A stretch of DNA of 64,000 nucleotides, taken from positions 69,228 to 133,227 of the forward strand of contig NZ_BMPI01000029.1 of the NCBI RefSeq assembly GCF_014647515.1, given 5' to 3'. The translations under genes were made by a program, and so were the position numbers. The notes under the pieces were generated by a model that was not told where the DNA came from, ran no database searches, and saw only the letters and a program-made list of their open reading frames with translations. Below are positions 7,754 through 16,031 of the stretch, piece after piece. The stretch comes from Dactylosporangium sucinum (GTDB lineage Bacteria > Actinomycetota > Actinomycetes > Mycobacteriales > Micromonosporaceae). Each line of letters opens with the position of its first letter. Within the stretch, counting starts at the first letter, position 1.

Positions 7754-8879
7754 GACCCTGGACCGGGAGGCGCCCGTCGCGGACGACTTCGACGCCGCGC
7801 TGCGGATCGCCCTGGACTGCGTCCACCACGACCACCCGCACGCGGTCTGGCGGGCCCTCGGTGCCAACGGCGTGCTCGCCGCGCTCTACCCGCCCGGCGG
7901 CCGGCTCGAACCGGACCGCCGCCGGCTCGCGCTGCTGCTGCGCGAGCTCGACGCCCGGTTCCCCCTCGGCGTGGTCCTGTCCGTCTGCGTCCAGGTGGCC
8001 ACGGTGGTACCGCTGATGTCCGAGGCCGCCGGGCCGCGCGCCGAACGGATCCTCGGCGAGCTGCTGCGCGGCGAGACCGTCGTCGCGCTCGCCGTCACCG
8101 ACGCCGCCGGGTCCGGCTCCGACCTGCTCGACGCCGCCACCGGCGCCACCCTGACCGGGGACGCGGTGCGGCTCGACGGCGGCAAGGACTGGATCACCAA
8201 CGCCACCCTGTGCGACCACGCGCTCGTGCTCGCCCGCCACCGCCCGGCCCGGCACTTCACCAGCTTCTGCTGGGTCCTCGTGCCGATGGCCGCGGCCGGC
8301 GTGGTCGTGCACCCGGCGTCCCGCACGGCGTTCGCCGGGGCGGGCACCGGGCACCTGCGGTTCACCGGCGTGGCCCTCGACGCCGGGCACCTCGCCGGGC
8401 GCCCGGGCCGGGCGATGGCCGCGTTCGCCCGCCAGATCGGCACCGAACGCCTGGCCGGCGCGCTGTGGGCCCGGGCGCTGTGCCGGCGGCAGCTCACCGG
8501 CCTGCACGCGTGGCTGCGCGACCGGCCGGCCGGCGGCGGGCGGCTCTGGGACAACCCGGCCGTGCGCGAGCGGTTCGCCCGCTGCGTGCTCGCCCTGGCC
8601 CAGCTCGACGCGATCAGCGAGCCGCTGCTGGCGCCGGGCGCCGGGCCGGTCGCCCCGGCCACCGGGATGCTGCTGAAGGCGGCCGCCGGCGAGACCGTCG
8701 AGCGGGTGCTCGCCGAGTGCGTGCACCTGCGCGGCGCGGACGCGTTCCGTGACGGCGGCGAGGCCCAGCTGCGCACCGAGGCGGCCATGTTCGCCATCGC
8801 CGGCGGTGCCACCGGCGCGATGCTGGCCGGCCTCGCCGACCACGCCGACGAGCTGCTGTCGTCGGGGGCGGGGTCGTGA
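7746..8879 (+). CDS. Second, divergent acyl-CoA dehydrogenase-like flavoprotein
   Basis: This 377-residue protein is a distant acyl-CoA dehydrogenase homologue. The FAD-binding middle region is recognisable (AVTDAAGSGSDLLDA, then GGKDWITNATLCDHALVLA). The C-terminal region is diverged and reads IAGGATGAMLAGL where the 'YEGT' catalytic motif is usually found. A TTG at 7746 overlaps the upstream stop codon. Tight coupling to the previous flavoprotein suggests a hetero-oligomer in which one chain may be largely structural, as in actinobacterial FadE pairs acting on sterol side chains. The substrate is presumably the aminoacyl-ACP of this pathway. Confidence 0.7.
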   Translation: MLETLDREAPVADDFDAALRIALDCVHHDHPHAVWRALGANGVLAALYPPGGRLEPDRRRLALLLRELDARFPLGVVLSVCVQVATVVPLMSEAAGPRAERILGELLRGETVVALAVTDAAGSGSDLLDAATGATLTGDAVRLDGGKDWITNATLCDHALVLARHRPARHFTSFCWVLVPMAAAGVVVHPASRTAFAGAGTGHLRFTGVALDAGHLAGRPGRAMAAFARQIGTERLAGALWARALCRRQLTGLHAWLRDRPAGGGRLWDNPAVRERFARCVLALAQLDAISEPLLAPGAGPVAPATGMLLKAAAGETVERVLAECVHLRGADAFRDGGEAQLRTEAAMFAIAGGATGAMLAGLADHADELLSSGAGS

Positions 8880-9472
8880 ACGCCCTCGCCGTCGCGCCGG
8901 GCGTCTTCGTCGCCGTCGGGGCCGGGCCGGTGGAGCCGCCCCGGACGGCGGGGCCGGGGGCGGTGCGCCGGTGGCGGGCGGCCGAGCGGGCGGCCGCCCG
9001 GGCCGTCCTGCGCCGCCTCCTGGCCGCGGTCGCCGGCCCCGACGCGGCCCGGGCGGACCTCGGCACCCGGGTACGCGGCCAGCCGTACCTCATCGGCGAA
9101 ACGGTCACCGTCAGCCTCTCGCACTCGGGCGGCCTCGTCGCCGCCGCCGTCCACACGGGCGGCGGGATGGTCGGCGTGGACGTGCAGGCGCCGTACCCGG
9201 CCGGGGACCGCCTGGCCCGCCGCTGCTGCCCCGCCCTGCTGCGCCTCCCGCCGGCCGACCGGGCCGAGGAGCTCGCCTGGGTCTGGACCGTGCAGGAGGC
9301 CTGCGCGAAGGCGACCGGCACCGGCCTGGCGGCCCGGCCCTGGACCATCCCCGTCCCGCCCGGCGCCACCGCCGGCGCCTGGCGGGGCCTGCGCTGGCGC
9401 ACCCTGCGCGGCCACTGCCGGCTGCCCCTCAGTTGTGCCTACGCCGAACCGAACCGGAAGGGATCGCCGTGA
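8876..9472 (+). CDS. 4'-phosphopantetheinyl transferase (Sfp type)
   Basis: This 198-residue protein carries the Sfp-type motifs: VSLSHSGGLVAAAV, the metal-binding GVDVQ, and WVWTVQEACAKATGTGL, equivalent to W-x-x-KEA-x-x-K with the first lysine replaced by Gln. It would transfer phosphopantetheine from CoA to the two carrier domains of this operon. A dedicated enzyme inside the operon strengthens the case that both carriers are functional. The GTG start overlaps the preceding stop (GTGA). Confidence 0.85.
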   Translation: MNALAVAPGVFVAVGAGPVEPPRTAGPGAVRRWRAAERAAARAVLRRLLAAVAGPDAARADLGTRVRGQPYLIGETVTVSLSHSGGLVAAAVHTGGGMVGVDVQAPYPAGDRLARRCCPALLRLPPADRAEELAWVWTVQEACAKATGTGLAARPWTIPVPPGATAGAWRGLRWRTLRGHCRLPLSCAYAEPNRKGSP

Positions 9473-10953
9473 CCATGTACCACTGGTTCCGCCGCTCCGT
9501 CGAGCGGTCGCCCGACGCGACCGCGCTCGACGTCGGCGGGCAGACGTACACCTACGCGCAGCTGCACGACATCGTCGAACGCCTCGCCGGCGCGATCAGC
9601 AGCGCCGGTCCCGCGGCCGTCGGCCTGCTCGCCGCCCGCAGCCTCGCCGCCTACGCCGGCTACCTCGCCGCCCTGCGCGCGGGCGCGGTCGTGGTGCCGC
9701 TCAACCCCGCGTTCCCGCCGGTGCGCAACGCCCAGATGTGCCGCGCGGCCGGGGTGTCGCTGATCGTCGTCGACGAGCGCGGCGCCGAGCGGGCCGACGA
9801 CGTGCGGCTGGACCTGGGTGCCGGCACGCTGTACCTGGCCGGCGGCTGGACCCGCTCGGCCCCGCTGCGCGCGGCCCCGCCGCCGGCCGGGTCGGCCCAG
9901 CCCGACGACGTCGCCTACACGCTGTTCACGTCCGGGTCGACCGGCCGGCCCAAGGGCGTGCCGATCCGGCACCGCAACGCCGACGCCTACCTCGCGTACT
10001 GCCTGGACCGGTACGAGGCCGGGCCGGGCGACCGGATCTCGCAGACGTTCGACCTCACCTTCGACCCGTCGGTGTTCGACATGTTCGTCGCCTGGGGCAG
10101 CGGCGCGACCCTGGTGGTGCCGCAGCCCGACGAGATCCTGACCCCGGTGCGCTGGGTGCGGGAGCGGCGCATCACGCACTGGTTCTCCGTGCCGTCGGTC
10201 GTGTCGCTGGCCCGGCGGCTGCGGATGCTGTCGCCCGGGGCGATGCCGTCGCTGCGGTACAGCCTCTTCGCGGGCGAGCCGCTCACCCTCGACCAGGCCG
10301 GCGCGTGGGCCGACGCGGCGCCCGCCAGCATCGTGGAGAACCTCTACGGTCCGACCGAGCTGACCGTCACCTGCACCGGCTACCGCCTGCCGGCCCGCCG
10401 CGCGGACTGGCCGGACACCGCCAACGGCACCGTGCCGATCGGCGAGGTCCACCCGCACCTCGACGCGTGGGTCCTCGACGACGAGCTGTGCGTCGGGGGA
10501 CCGCAGTGCTTCGCCGGCTACCTCGACCCGGCCCACGACGCGGGCCGGTTCGTCACCCGCGGCGGCGTGCGCTACTACCGCACCGGCGACCGGGTGCGCC
10601 GCGGACAGCCGGGACAGGGCGGGCTGCTGCACTGCGGCCGCCTCGACGACCAGGTGAAGGTCCACGGCTACCGGATCGAGCTGGGCGAGGTGGAGACCGT
10701 GCTGCGCGCGCACCCGGGCGTCCTCGACGCCGTCGTGCTCGCCGTGGAGGCGGGGGATTCGACAGTACTGCGGGCGGTGTACACCGGCGACCCGGCCGCC
10801 GCGGCGGACCTGCCCGGCGACTGCGCGCGGCGGCTGCCGGCGTACATGGTCCCGGCGCAGGTGCGCCACCTCGACGCGCTGCCGACCAACGCCAACGGCA
10901 AGACCGACCGGCGCCGGCTGGCCGAGCTGGTCGGCGCGGGGGAGGCCCGGTGA
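9469..10953 (+). CDS. Stand-alone amino acid adenylation enzyme (VinM/NRPS A-domain-like)
   Basis: This 494-residue ANL enzyme is more NRPS-like than the first ligase. Motifs seen are LFTSGSTGRPKGVPIRH, FDLTFDPSVFDMF with the Asp that pairs with an alpha-amino group, NLYGPTELTVTCTGY, YYRTGDRVR, GRLDDQVKVHGYRIELGEVE, and PTNANGKTDRRRL with the C-terminal lysine. In vicenistatin-type pathways a second enzyme of this kind (VinM) adds an amino acid to the aminoacyl-ACP as a protecting or extending residue. That role, or loading of the BtrH-fused carrier, is plausible here. GTG 9469 overlaps the PPTase stop and has GGAAGG about 7 nt upstream; ATG 9475 is an alternative. Confidence 0.8.
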   Translation: MTMYHWFRRSVERSPDATALDVGGQTYTYAQLHDIVERLAGAISSAGPAAVGLLAARSLAAYAGYLAALRAGAVVVPLNPAFPPVRNAQMCRAAGVSLIVVDERGAERADDVRLDLGAGTLYLAGGWTRSAPLRAAPPPAGSAQPDDVAYTLFTSGSTGRPKGVPIRHRNADAYLAYCLDRYEAGPGDRISQTFDLTFDPSVFDMFVAWGSGATLVVPQPDEILTPVRWVRERRITHWFSVPSVVSLARRLRMLSPGAMPSLRYSLFAGEPLTLDQAGAWADAAPASIVENLYGPTELTVTCTGYRLPARRADWPDTANGTVPIGEVHPHLDAWVLDDELCVGGPQCFAGYLDPAHDAGRFVTRGGVRYYRTGDRVRRGQPGQGGLLHCGRLDDQVKVHGYRIELGEVETVLRAHPGVLDAVVLAVEAGDSTVLRAVYTGDPAAAADLPGDCARRLPAYMVPAQVRHLDALPTNANGKTDRRRLAELVGAGEAR

Positions 10954-11465
10954 GCGCCGTGGCCGCGCAAGCGGCCGACAGCCGCCGGTTCCGCTCGATC
11001 GCCGGGCGGTTCGCCACCGGCGTCGCCGTGGTCACCTCCTGCGGCGACGGCGGGCCGATCGGCATGACGGTGAACTCGTTCACGACCGTGTCGCTCGACC
11101 CGCAGCTGCTGCTCGTCTGTCTCAAGCGGGACTGCCGGCTGCTCGGCGCGGTCGACCGCTCGGGCTGCTTCGCGGTCACCGTCCTCGCCGCCGACCAGCG
11201 CCACTGCGCCGCCTGGTTCGCCGACCCGCGCCGCCCGAGCGGCCCGGCCGAGTTCGCCGGCATGCCGGTGCGCCCGGACGGGGAGACCGGCTGCCCGCTG
11301 CTCACCGGCGGGGTCGCGTACTTCGGCTGCGGCACCGAACGGGTCGTCGAGGCCGGCGACCACCTCGTGCTCATCGGCGCCGTGCGCACCGCCGGGCTGC
11401 TGCGCCGGGAGCCGCCGCTGCTGTTCGTCGACGGGCACTACGCCGGGCTGGGGGAGCAACTGTGA
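10950..11465 (+). CDS. Flavin reductase-like / FMN-binding split-barrel protein
   Basis: This 171-residue protein is of the NtaB/HpaC/DIM6 flavin reductase family. It has the GRFATGVAVVTS start and GMTVNSFTTVSLDPQLLLVC (flavin-contacting T-x-N-S-F), followed by conserved FAVTVLA and DHLVLIGAV. Such proteins supply reduced flavin to a partner monooxygenase. The only candidate partners here are the two acyl-CoA-dehydrogenase-like proteins. It overlaps both neighbours by the 4-bp start/stop pattern. Confidence 0.8.
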   Translation: MSAVAAQAADSRRFRSIAGRFATGVAVVTSCGDGGPIGMTVNSFTTVSLDPQLLLVCLKRDCRLLGAVDRSGCFAVTVLAADQRHCAAWFADPRRPSGPAEFAGMPVRPDGETGCPLLTGGVAYFGCGTERVVEAGDHLVLIGAVRTAGLLRREPPLLFVDGHYAGLGEQL

Positions 11466-12217
11466 CCGATCTGCAGCAGCTCACGCTGCTCGCCGCGCAG
11501 GCCGGGAGCTCGGCCATCGGGCGGGTGCTCGCCGAGCGGCGCACCGGCGTCGCCTTCAAGGACGGCCGGGCGCAGGACCCGGTGACGGCCGCCGACCGGG
11601 AGAGCGAGCGGGCCATCCGGGCGCTCGTCACGCGGTACCGTGGCGAGGACGCCTTCCTCGGGGAGGAGGACGGCCTGACGCCCGGCCGGTCCGGGCTGCG
11701 CTGGATCGTCGACCCGCTCGACGGCACCGTCAACTTCTCCCACGGCCTGCCCCGCTACGCGGTGAGCGTCGCCGTCGCCGACGAGCGCGCCGGGCAGGTC
11801 GTCGCCGCGACCATCCTGCAGCCGGCGACCGGCGCCGTGCTCGGCCTGCCGCTCCCGTCCGCCCCGCCCCGGCCGGCCCGGCCCGACCGGGCCCTCGTCG
11901 CATTCGCGGTGCCGAACGCGGCCGGTCCGCGCGAGCACGCCTACCGGCTGCTCACCGGTGTCGCGCCGCGCGTGCAGGACCTGCGCAACCACGGCTCCAC
12001 CGTCTGCGACCTGGCCGCCGTGGCCACCGGCGAGCTCGACGCGTTCGTGAGCTTCGACCCGGCACCGTGGGACGTGGCCGCCGGGGTCGCGCTCGTCGAG
12101 GCCGCGGGCGGGCAGACCTGCCGGCGGCGCCGGGCCGACGGCGTCGACGTGCTCGCCACCGGCGCTCCCGCGGTCGTCGCCGCCCTCACCGACTGGCTCG
12201 TCCTCGAAGGGAACTGA
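11462..12217 (+). CDS. Inositol monophosphatase family phosphatase
   Basis: This 251-residue protein of the IMPase/FBPase superfamily has metal-binding GEEDG, WIVDPLDGTVNFSHGLPRY and the C-terminal PWDVAAGVALVEAAGG. It hydrolyses inositol phosphate to free inositol and inorganic phosphate with Mg2+. In this operon it would act directly after the inositol-phosphate synthase. Histidinol-phosphatase activity occurs in the same family but has no context here. Confidence 0.85.
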   Translation: MTDLQQLTLLAAQAGSSAIGRVLAERRTGVAFKDGRAQDPVTAADRESERAIRALVTRYRGEDAFLGEEDGLTPGRSGLRWIVDPLDGTVNFSHGLPRYAVSVAVADERAGQVVAATILQPATGAVLGLPLPSAPPRPARPDRALVAFAVPNAAGPREHAYRLLTGVAPRVQDLRNHGSTVCDLAAVATGELDAFVSFDPAPWDVAAGVALVEAAGGQTCRRRRADGVDVLATGAPAVVAALTDWLVLEGN

Positions 12218-12220
12218 CCC

Positions 12221-13156
12221 ATGTCCGCACCGTCCGCACCGTTCCGTCTCGCCCTGGCCGGGGCCGGCCGCATGGGGCGCACGCACCTGCGCGCCCTCGC
12301 CGGCCACCCCGAGGTCACCGTGACCCACGTCGTCGAGCCGGTCGCCGCGGCCGCCGCGCAGTGCGGCCTCCCGGTGTGTCCCGCGGTCGGGGACCTGCCG
12401 CCGGACGTCGAGGGCCTGCTCGTCGCCGCGCCGACCGGCTACCACGCCGAGGTCGTCGGCGCCGCCGTGAAGGCCGGCCTGCCCGTGCTGTGCGAGAAGC
12501 CGGCGGGGCTCACCCCGGCCCAGATCCGCGCGTCCGGCGAGGCCGCCGCCGCGGCCGGGGTGGCGTTCCAGGTCGCGTACTGGCGCCGGTTCGTCCCCGC
12601 GCTGCAGTGCCTCCGCGAGCGTATCGCCGCCGGTGAGCTCGGGGAGGTGCTGTTCGCGTCCGCCGCGCAGTGGGACGGCGCGCCGCCCGCCGTCGCGTTC
12701 CGGGCCGGCAGCGGCGGCATCTTCGTCGACATGGGCGTGCACGAGTTCGACGAGCTGCGCTGGCTCACCGGTCAGGACATCACGTCGGTGTCCGCGGTGG
12801 CCGCCGGGCCGGTGACCGACCCCGAGGTGCGGGCGGCCGGCAGCGACGTCGACAGCGCGCAGGCCCTGCTGACGCTCTCCGGCGGGGCGACCGCGCTGGT
12901 GTCGCTCGGCCGGCACTTCCCGGGCGGCGACTTCGCCGGGATCGAGGTGTACGGCACGAAGGGCCACGTGCGGCTGCCGTTCCTCGACCCGGCCGAGGGC
13001 GACGCGGCGATGACCGCGGCGCTGGTCCGGCAGGCCGCGGCGTTCGCCGAGCTGGTCCGCACCGGCCGGGGGGCGGGCGCCGGGGTCGCCGACGCGGTCG
13101 CTGCCCTGGAGGCCGCCGAATTGTCTACCGGTTCGATGGAATCTCTCGCCATCTGA
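12221..13156 (+). CDS. Gfo/Idh/MocA-family oxidoreductase (inositol dehydrogenase-like)
   Basis: This 311-residue NAD(P)-dependent oxidoreductase has an N-terminal Rossmann fold with the nucleotide motif GAGRMGRTH and the family signature CEKPAGL. Later GGIFVDMGVHEFDELRWL supplies the conserved Asp and His of the catalytic region. Family members include myo-inositol 2-dehydrogenase. Oxidation of myo-inositol to an inosose for the aminotransferase completes the cyclitol route. It is the last gene of the operon, 3 bp after the phosphatase. Other sugar dehydrogenase activities cannot be excluded. Confidence 0.82.
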   Translation: MSAPSAPFRLALAGAGRMGRTHLRALAGHPEVTVTHVVEPVAAAAAQCGLPVCPAVGDLPPDVEGLLVAAPTGYHAEVVGAAVKAGLPVLCEKPAGLTPAQIRASGEAAAAAGVAFQVAYWRRFVPALQCLRERIAAGELGEVLFASAAQWDGAPPAVAFRAGSGGIFVDMGVHEFDELRWLTGQDITSVSAVAAGPVTDPEVRAAGSDVDSAQALLTLSGGATALVSLGRHFPGGDFAGIEVYGTKGHVRLPFLDPAEGDAAMTAALVRQAAAFAELVRTGRGAGAGVADAVAALEAAELSTGSMESLAI

Positions 13157-13172
13157 AGGCCTGGATCAGAAT

Positions 13173-13199
13173 CCGTCGATCTGGGCAAGACATCGACGG
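13173..13199. promoter_or_regulatory. Inverted repeat upstream of the SARP gene
   Basis: Perfect 8-bp arms CCGTCGAT (13173-13180) and ATCGACGG (13192-13199) flank an 11-bp spacer in the 87-bp gap before the SARP gene. This could be an operator or a small hairpin. No regulator can be assigned. Confidence 0.35.
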
Positions 13200-13212
13200 C
13201 TTGCTCTACGCC

Positions 13213-13234
13213 GGTTCGCGGACGGTTCGGGAAC
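13213..13234 (+). promoter_or_regulatory. 11-bp direct repeat before the SARP gene
   Basis: GGTTCGCGGAC and GGTTCGGGAAC are adjacent 11-bp units matching at 9 of 11 positions. They end 9 bp before the GTG of the SARP gene. The spacing is typical of SARP targets, but the sequence differs from the repeats at 20-50. Autoregulation is possible but unproven. Confidence 0.3.
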
Positions 13235-13243
13235 GGAGGCAGG

Positions 13244-15019
13244 GTGCAGTTCAAGGTGCTGGGGCCGCTGGAGGTCGTGGGGGAGTCGGGTCCGGTCGCC
13301 ATCAGCGGCTCCCGCCGCCGCGCGCTGCTGGCGATCCTGCTCTTCCACGCCGGCCGGCCCGTCCCGCTCGCCCGGCTCGTCGACGGGATCTGGCCCGACG
13401 AGCCGCCCGCGTCCGCCGTCTACAACATCCGCACCTACGTCCACGGCCTGCGCCGCATCCTGGCCGGCGCCGGCGACACGCCGGCCCGGCTGGCGCACGA
13501 GGCGACCGGGTACCAGCTGCGGGTCGAGCCGGGCGAGCTCGACCTGCTGCGCTTCGAGCAGCTCGCCGAGGACGGGCGGCGGGCCATGCGGTTCGACGAG
13601 CCGCGCCAGGCCGCGGACCGGCTCAGCCGCGCGCTGGGGCTGTGGCGCGGCACCCCGCTGGAGGACCTGCCCGGCCTCGGCGCGACCGTGACCGCCACGG
13701 CGACGGCGCTGGAGGAGCACCGCTGGGCGGCCGCGTCGGCCCTCGTCGACGCCCGGCTGCGGCTCGGCCAGCACGGCGACCTGCTGCCCGGGCTGCGGCA
13801 GCTGGTCGCCGAGCGGCCGCTCGACGAGCGCACCCAGGCCCAGCTGGTCACCGCCCTGGCCCAGGCGGGCCGGGCCGCTGATGCCCTGGAGGCGTACCGC
13901 GCGGCCCGCCGGCTCATCGTCGACGAGCTGGGCGTCGAGCCGGGCCCGACGCTGCAGGCGGCCCAGCAGGCGGTGCTCGCCGGCGGCGCGCCCGCGGCGG
14001 CCCCGGCCCACCGCCCGAAGGGCCTGCCGATGAAGCCGCCACGGTTCGTCGGCCGGGAGGCCGTGCTCGGCCAGCTCCGCTCGATCGCCGCGTCCGTCGC
14101 CGGCGCCTCCGGGGACCCCGGGGACACCGGGGACACCGGCCACGCCACGGTCGTGCTCGTCTCCGGCTCGCCGGGCGTCGGCAAGTCGACCCTGGCCGTG
14201 GCGGCCGGCTACCACCTCACCGACCTGTTCCCCGACGGGCAGCTGTTCGCCTGCCTCGACGGCACCACCGCCCCGCGCACCCCGGCCGACCTGCTCGGCG
14301 AGCTGCTCATGGAGCTGGGCACCGACCCGGCCGCCGTCCCGGCGGGCTACCGCGAGCGGGCCGCGCTGTTCCGCTGCCTGGTCGCCGGGCGGCGGCTGCT
14401 GCTCGTGCTCGACGACGCGGCCGGCGGCGCGCAGCTCAGCCCGCTGCTGCCGGGCGCCGGCCGGTGCCTGGTGCTGGTGACCAGCCGCTCCCGCCTGCTC
14501 GATCTGGAGGTCGGCTGGCGGCTCAACCTGGGCCCGCTGGAACACCGCGACGCCGTGGCCCTGCTCGCCAGCACCGCCGGCGAGCAGCGGGTCCAGGCGG
14601 CCCCGGACGCCTCCGACCGCATCGCCGCCGCCTGCGAGGAGCTGCCGCTCGCGATCCGCATCGTCGGGGCCCGCCTCGCCGGCCATCCGGGGATGGCGCT
14701 GCCGCACCTGGCCGAGCGCCTGGAGGACGAGGAGCGGCGGCTCGAGGAGCTGGCGGTCGGGGCGATGTCGGTGCGCCGCAGCATCCTGGACAGCTACGAG
14801 GCGCTCGACCCGGAGGCCCGCGCCGCCCTGCGCGCCCTCGGGACGGCCGACCGGCCGATCACCGGCACGACGGCGTCGGACGTGCTCGGCGTTCCCTCGG
14901 CGCAGGCGGACCGGGTGGTCGAGCGCCTCGTGCAGTACAACCTGCTCACCCCGGTCGACGAGGAGCGCTACGAGATGTCGGACCTGCTCCGGCTGGTCGC
15001 CCGCGAGCAGTCCCGCTAG
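13244..15019 (+). CDS. SARP/AfsR-family transcriptional regulator with NB-ARC-type ATPase domain
   Basis: This 591-residue regulator has three visible parts. The first is an N-terminal OmpR-like winged helix (VLGPLEVVGESGPVAISG, then RRALLAILLFHAG). Next is the bacterial transcriptional activation domain, about residues 95-245 (SRALGLWRGTPLEDL; AYRAARRLIVDELGVEPGP). Last comes a STAND ATPase domain with Walker A SGSPGVGKSTLAVAAG and Walker B RLLLVLDDAAGG. The TPR region of full-length AfsR is missing, so it is a mid-size member. SARPs are pathway-specific activators. Its place directly after the aminocyclitol operon and the 11-bp repeats at 20-50 make that operon its likely target. GTG 13244 has GGAGG 4 nt upstream. 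Confidence 0.88.
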   Translation: MQFKVLGPLEVVGESGPVAISGSRRRALLAILLFHAGRPVPLARLVDGIWPDEPPASAVYNIRTYVHGLRRILAGAGDTPARLAHEATGYQLRVEPGELDLLRFEQLAEDGRRAMRFDEPRQAADRLSRALGLWRGTPLEDLPGLGATVTATATALEEHRWAAASALVDARLRLGQHGDLLPGLRQLVAERPLDERTQAQLVTALAQAGRAADALEAYRAARRLIVDELGVEPGPTLQAAQQAVLAGGAPAAAPAHRPKGLPMKPPRFVGREAVLGQLRSIAASVAGASGDPGDTGDTGHATVVLVSGSPGVGKSTLAVAAGYHLTDLFPDGQLFACLDGTTAPRTPADLLGELLMELGTDPAAVPAGYRERAALFRCLVAGRRLLLVLDDAAGGAQLSPLLPGAGRCLVLVTSRSRLLDLEVGWRLNLGPLEHRDAVALLASTAGEQRVQAAPDASDRIAAACEELPLAIRIVGARLAGHPGMALPHLAERLEDEERRLEELAVGAMSVRRSILDSYEALDPEARAALRALGTADRPITGTTASDVLGVPSAQADRVVERLVQYNLLTPVDEERYEMSDLLRLVAREQSR

Positions 15020-15023
15020 CCGC

Positions 15024-16016
15024 CTACTTGTTCGACTTCGGCAGGCCCGGCGGGTTCACCTGGGAGGTCTGCACCGCCTCGGTGTCGAGGTTGTAGGCCG
15101 CCAGCCACTGCTGGTAGACGCCGGTCTCGATGAGGTGGTTGATCGCCTCGGCGAGCGCCTTCACCAGGCCGTTGTCCTTCTTCGTGGTGGCCGCGATGAG
15201 GCCCTGCAGGGTCTCGCCGGCGCCGGAGTAGACGCCCGCGTTGCGCACCGCGTCCGGGGTGCCCTGCGTCTGGCTGATCTGGAAGGCGATGCCGGGGTTG
15301 GGACCGAAGTAGGCGTCGAGCTGCCCGGAGACGATGGCCTTGAACGTGCTGGGCGTGTCGGCGAAGTACCTGATGTCGAGGGTCTTGCCCTCGCCCTTGA
15401 GCTTCTCCTGCCACGCGACCAGGATCTTCTCCTGGTTGGTGCCGGCGCCGACGGCGACCTTGAGCCCGGCGAGCTTCGTATAGTCCTTGTCGAAGTTCCA
15501 GGTGTTGCCGGCCTTCACCGCGAAGCCCAGGTTGTCCTGGCGGTACGAGGCGAAGTCGTACTTCTCCTTGCGCTGCTCGGTGTCGGTGATGTTCGAGAAG
15601 CCGACCTCGTTCTTGCCGGAGTCGATGCCGACGAAGAGGTTGTCCCAGGTGTCGTTGTTGAACTCGGGCGTGAGGCCGAGGACCGCGGCGACGAGCCGGC
15701 CGAGGTCGGGCTCCGCCCCGGTGATCGTCTTGTCGTCGTCGCCGACGAAGGCCAGCGGCGGGAAGCCGGTCGGCAGCGCGCCGAGACCGATGGTGAGCTT
15801 GCCGTCCTCCTTGATCGCCTCGGGGACCAGGTCGGCGATGCGCTGCTGCTGCTCGACCTTGAGCTCGGTCGGCTTGGCGACGCCCTTCGCCTGGGCGCCG
15901 ATGGTCACCGTGCCGCTGCCTGCCCCTGCCTCTGCTTGTGCCTCGTCGCCGTTGCCGCAGGCGGCGAGTCCCGCGACGAGTACGACGGCGGCCGCGAACG
16001 TCCTGACGGTACGCAT
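15024..16016 (-). CDS. Amino-acid ABC transporter substrate-binding lipoprotein
   Basis: This 330-residue extracytoplasmic binding protein is of the polar amino acid (family 3) type. The N-terminus is a lipoprotein signal with lipobox LAAC at about residues 17-20. The mature part has the two-lobe pattern (TGAEPDLGRLVAAVLG; DTWDNLFVGIDSGKNEVG; GLKVAVGAGTNQE). It is the third gene of a permease-ATPase-binding-protein operon read leftward. The exact ligand is not evident; cystine, glutamine and glutamate are all taken up by this family. It converges on the SARP gene, leaving 4 bp between stops. Confidence 0.85.
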   Translation of the reverse strand: MRTVRTFAAAVVLVAGLAACGNGDEAQAEAGAGSGTVTIGAQAKGVAKPTELKVEQQQRIADLVPEAIKEDGKLTIGLGALPTGFPPLAFVGDDDKTITGAEPDLGRLVAAVLGLTPEFNNDTWDNLFVGIDSGKNEVGFSNITDTEQRKEKYDFASYRQDNLGFAVKAGNTWNFDKDYTKLAGLKVAVGAGTNQEKILVAWQEKLKGEGKTLDIRYFADTPSTFKAIVSGQLDAYFGPNPGIAFQISQTQGTPDAVRNAGVYSGAGETLQGLIAATTKKDNGLVKALAEAINHLIETGVYQQWLAAYNLDTEAVQTSQVNPPGLPKSNK

Positions 16017-16031
16017 GGATCTCCTTGGTTT

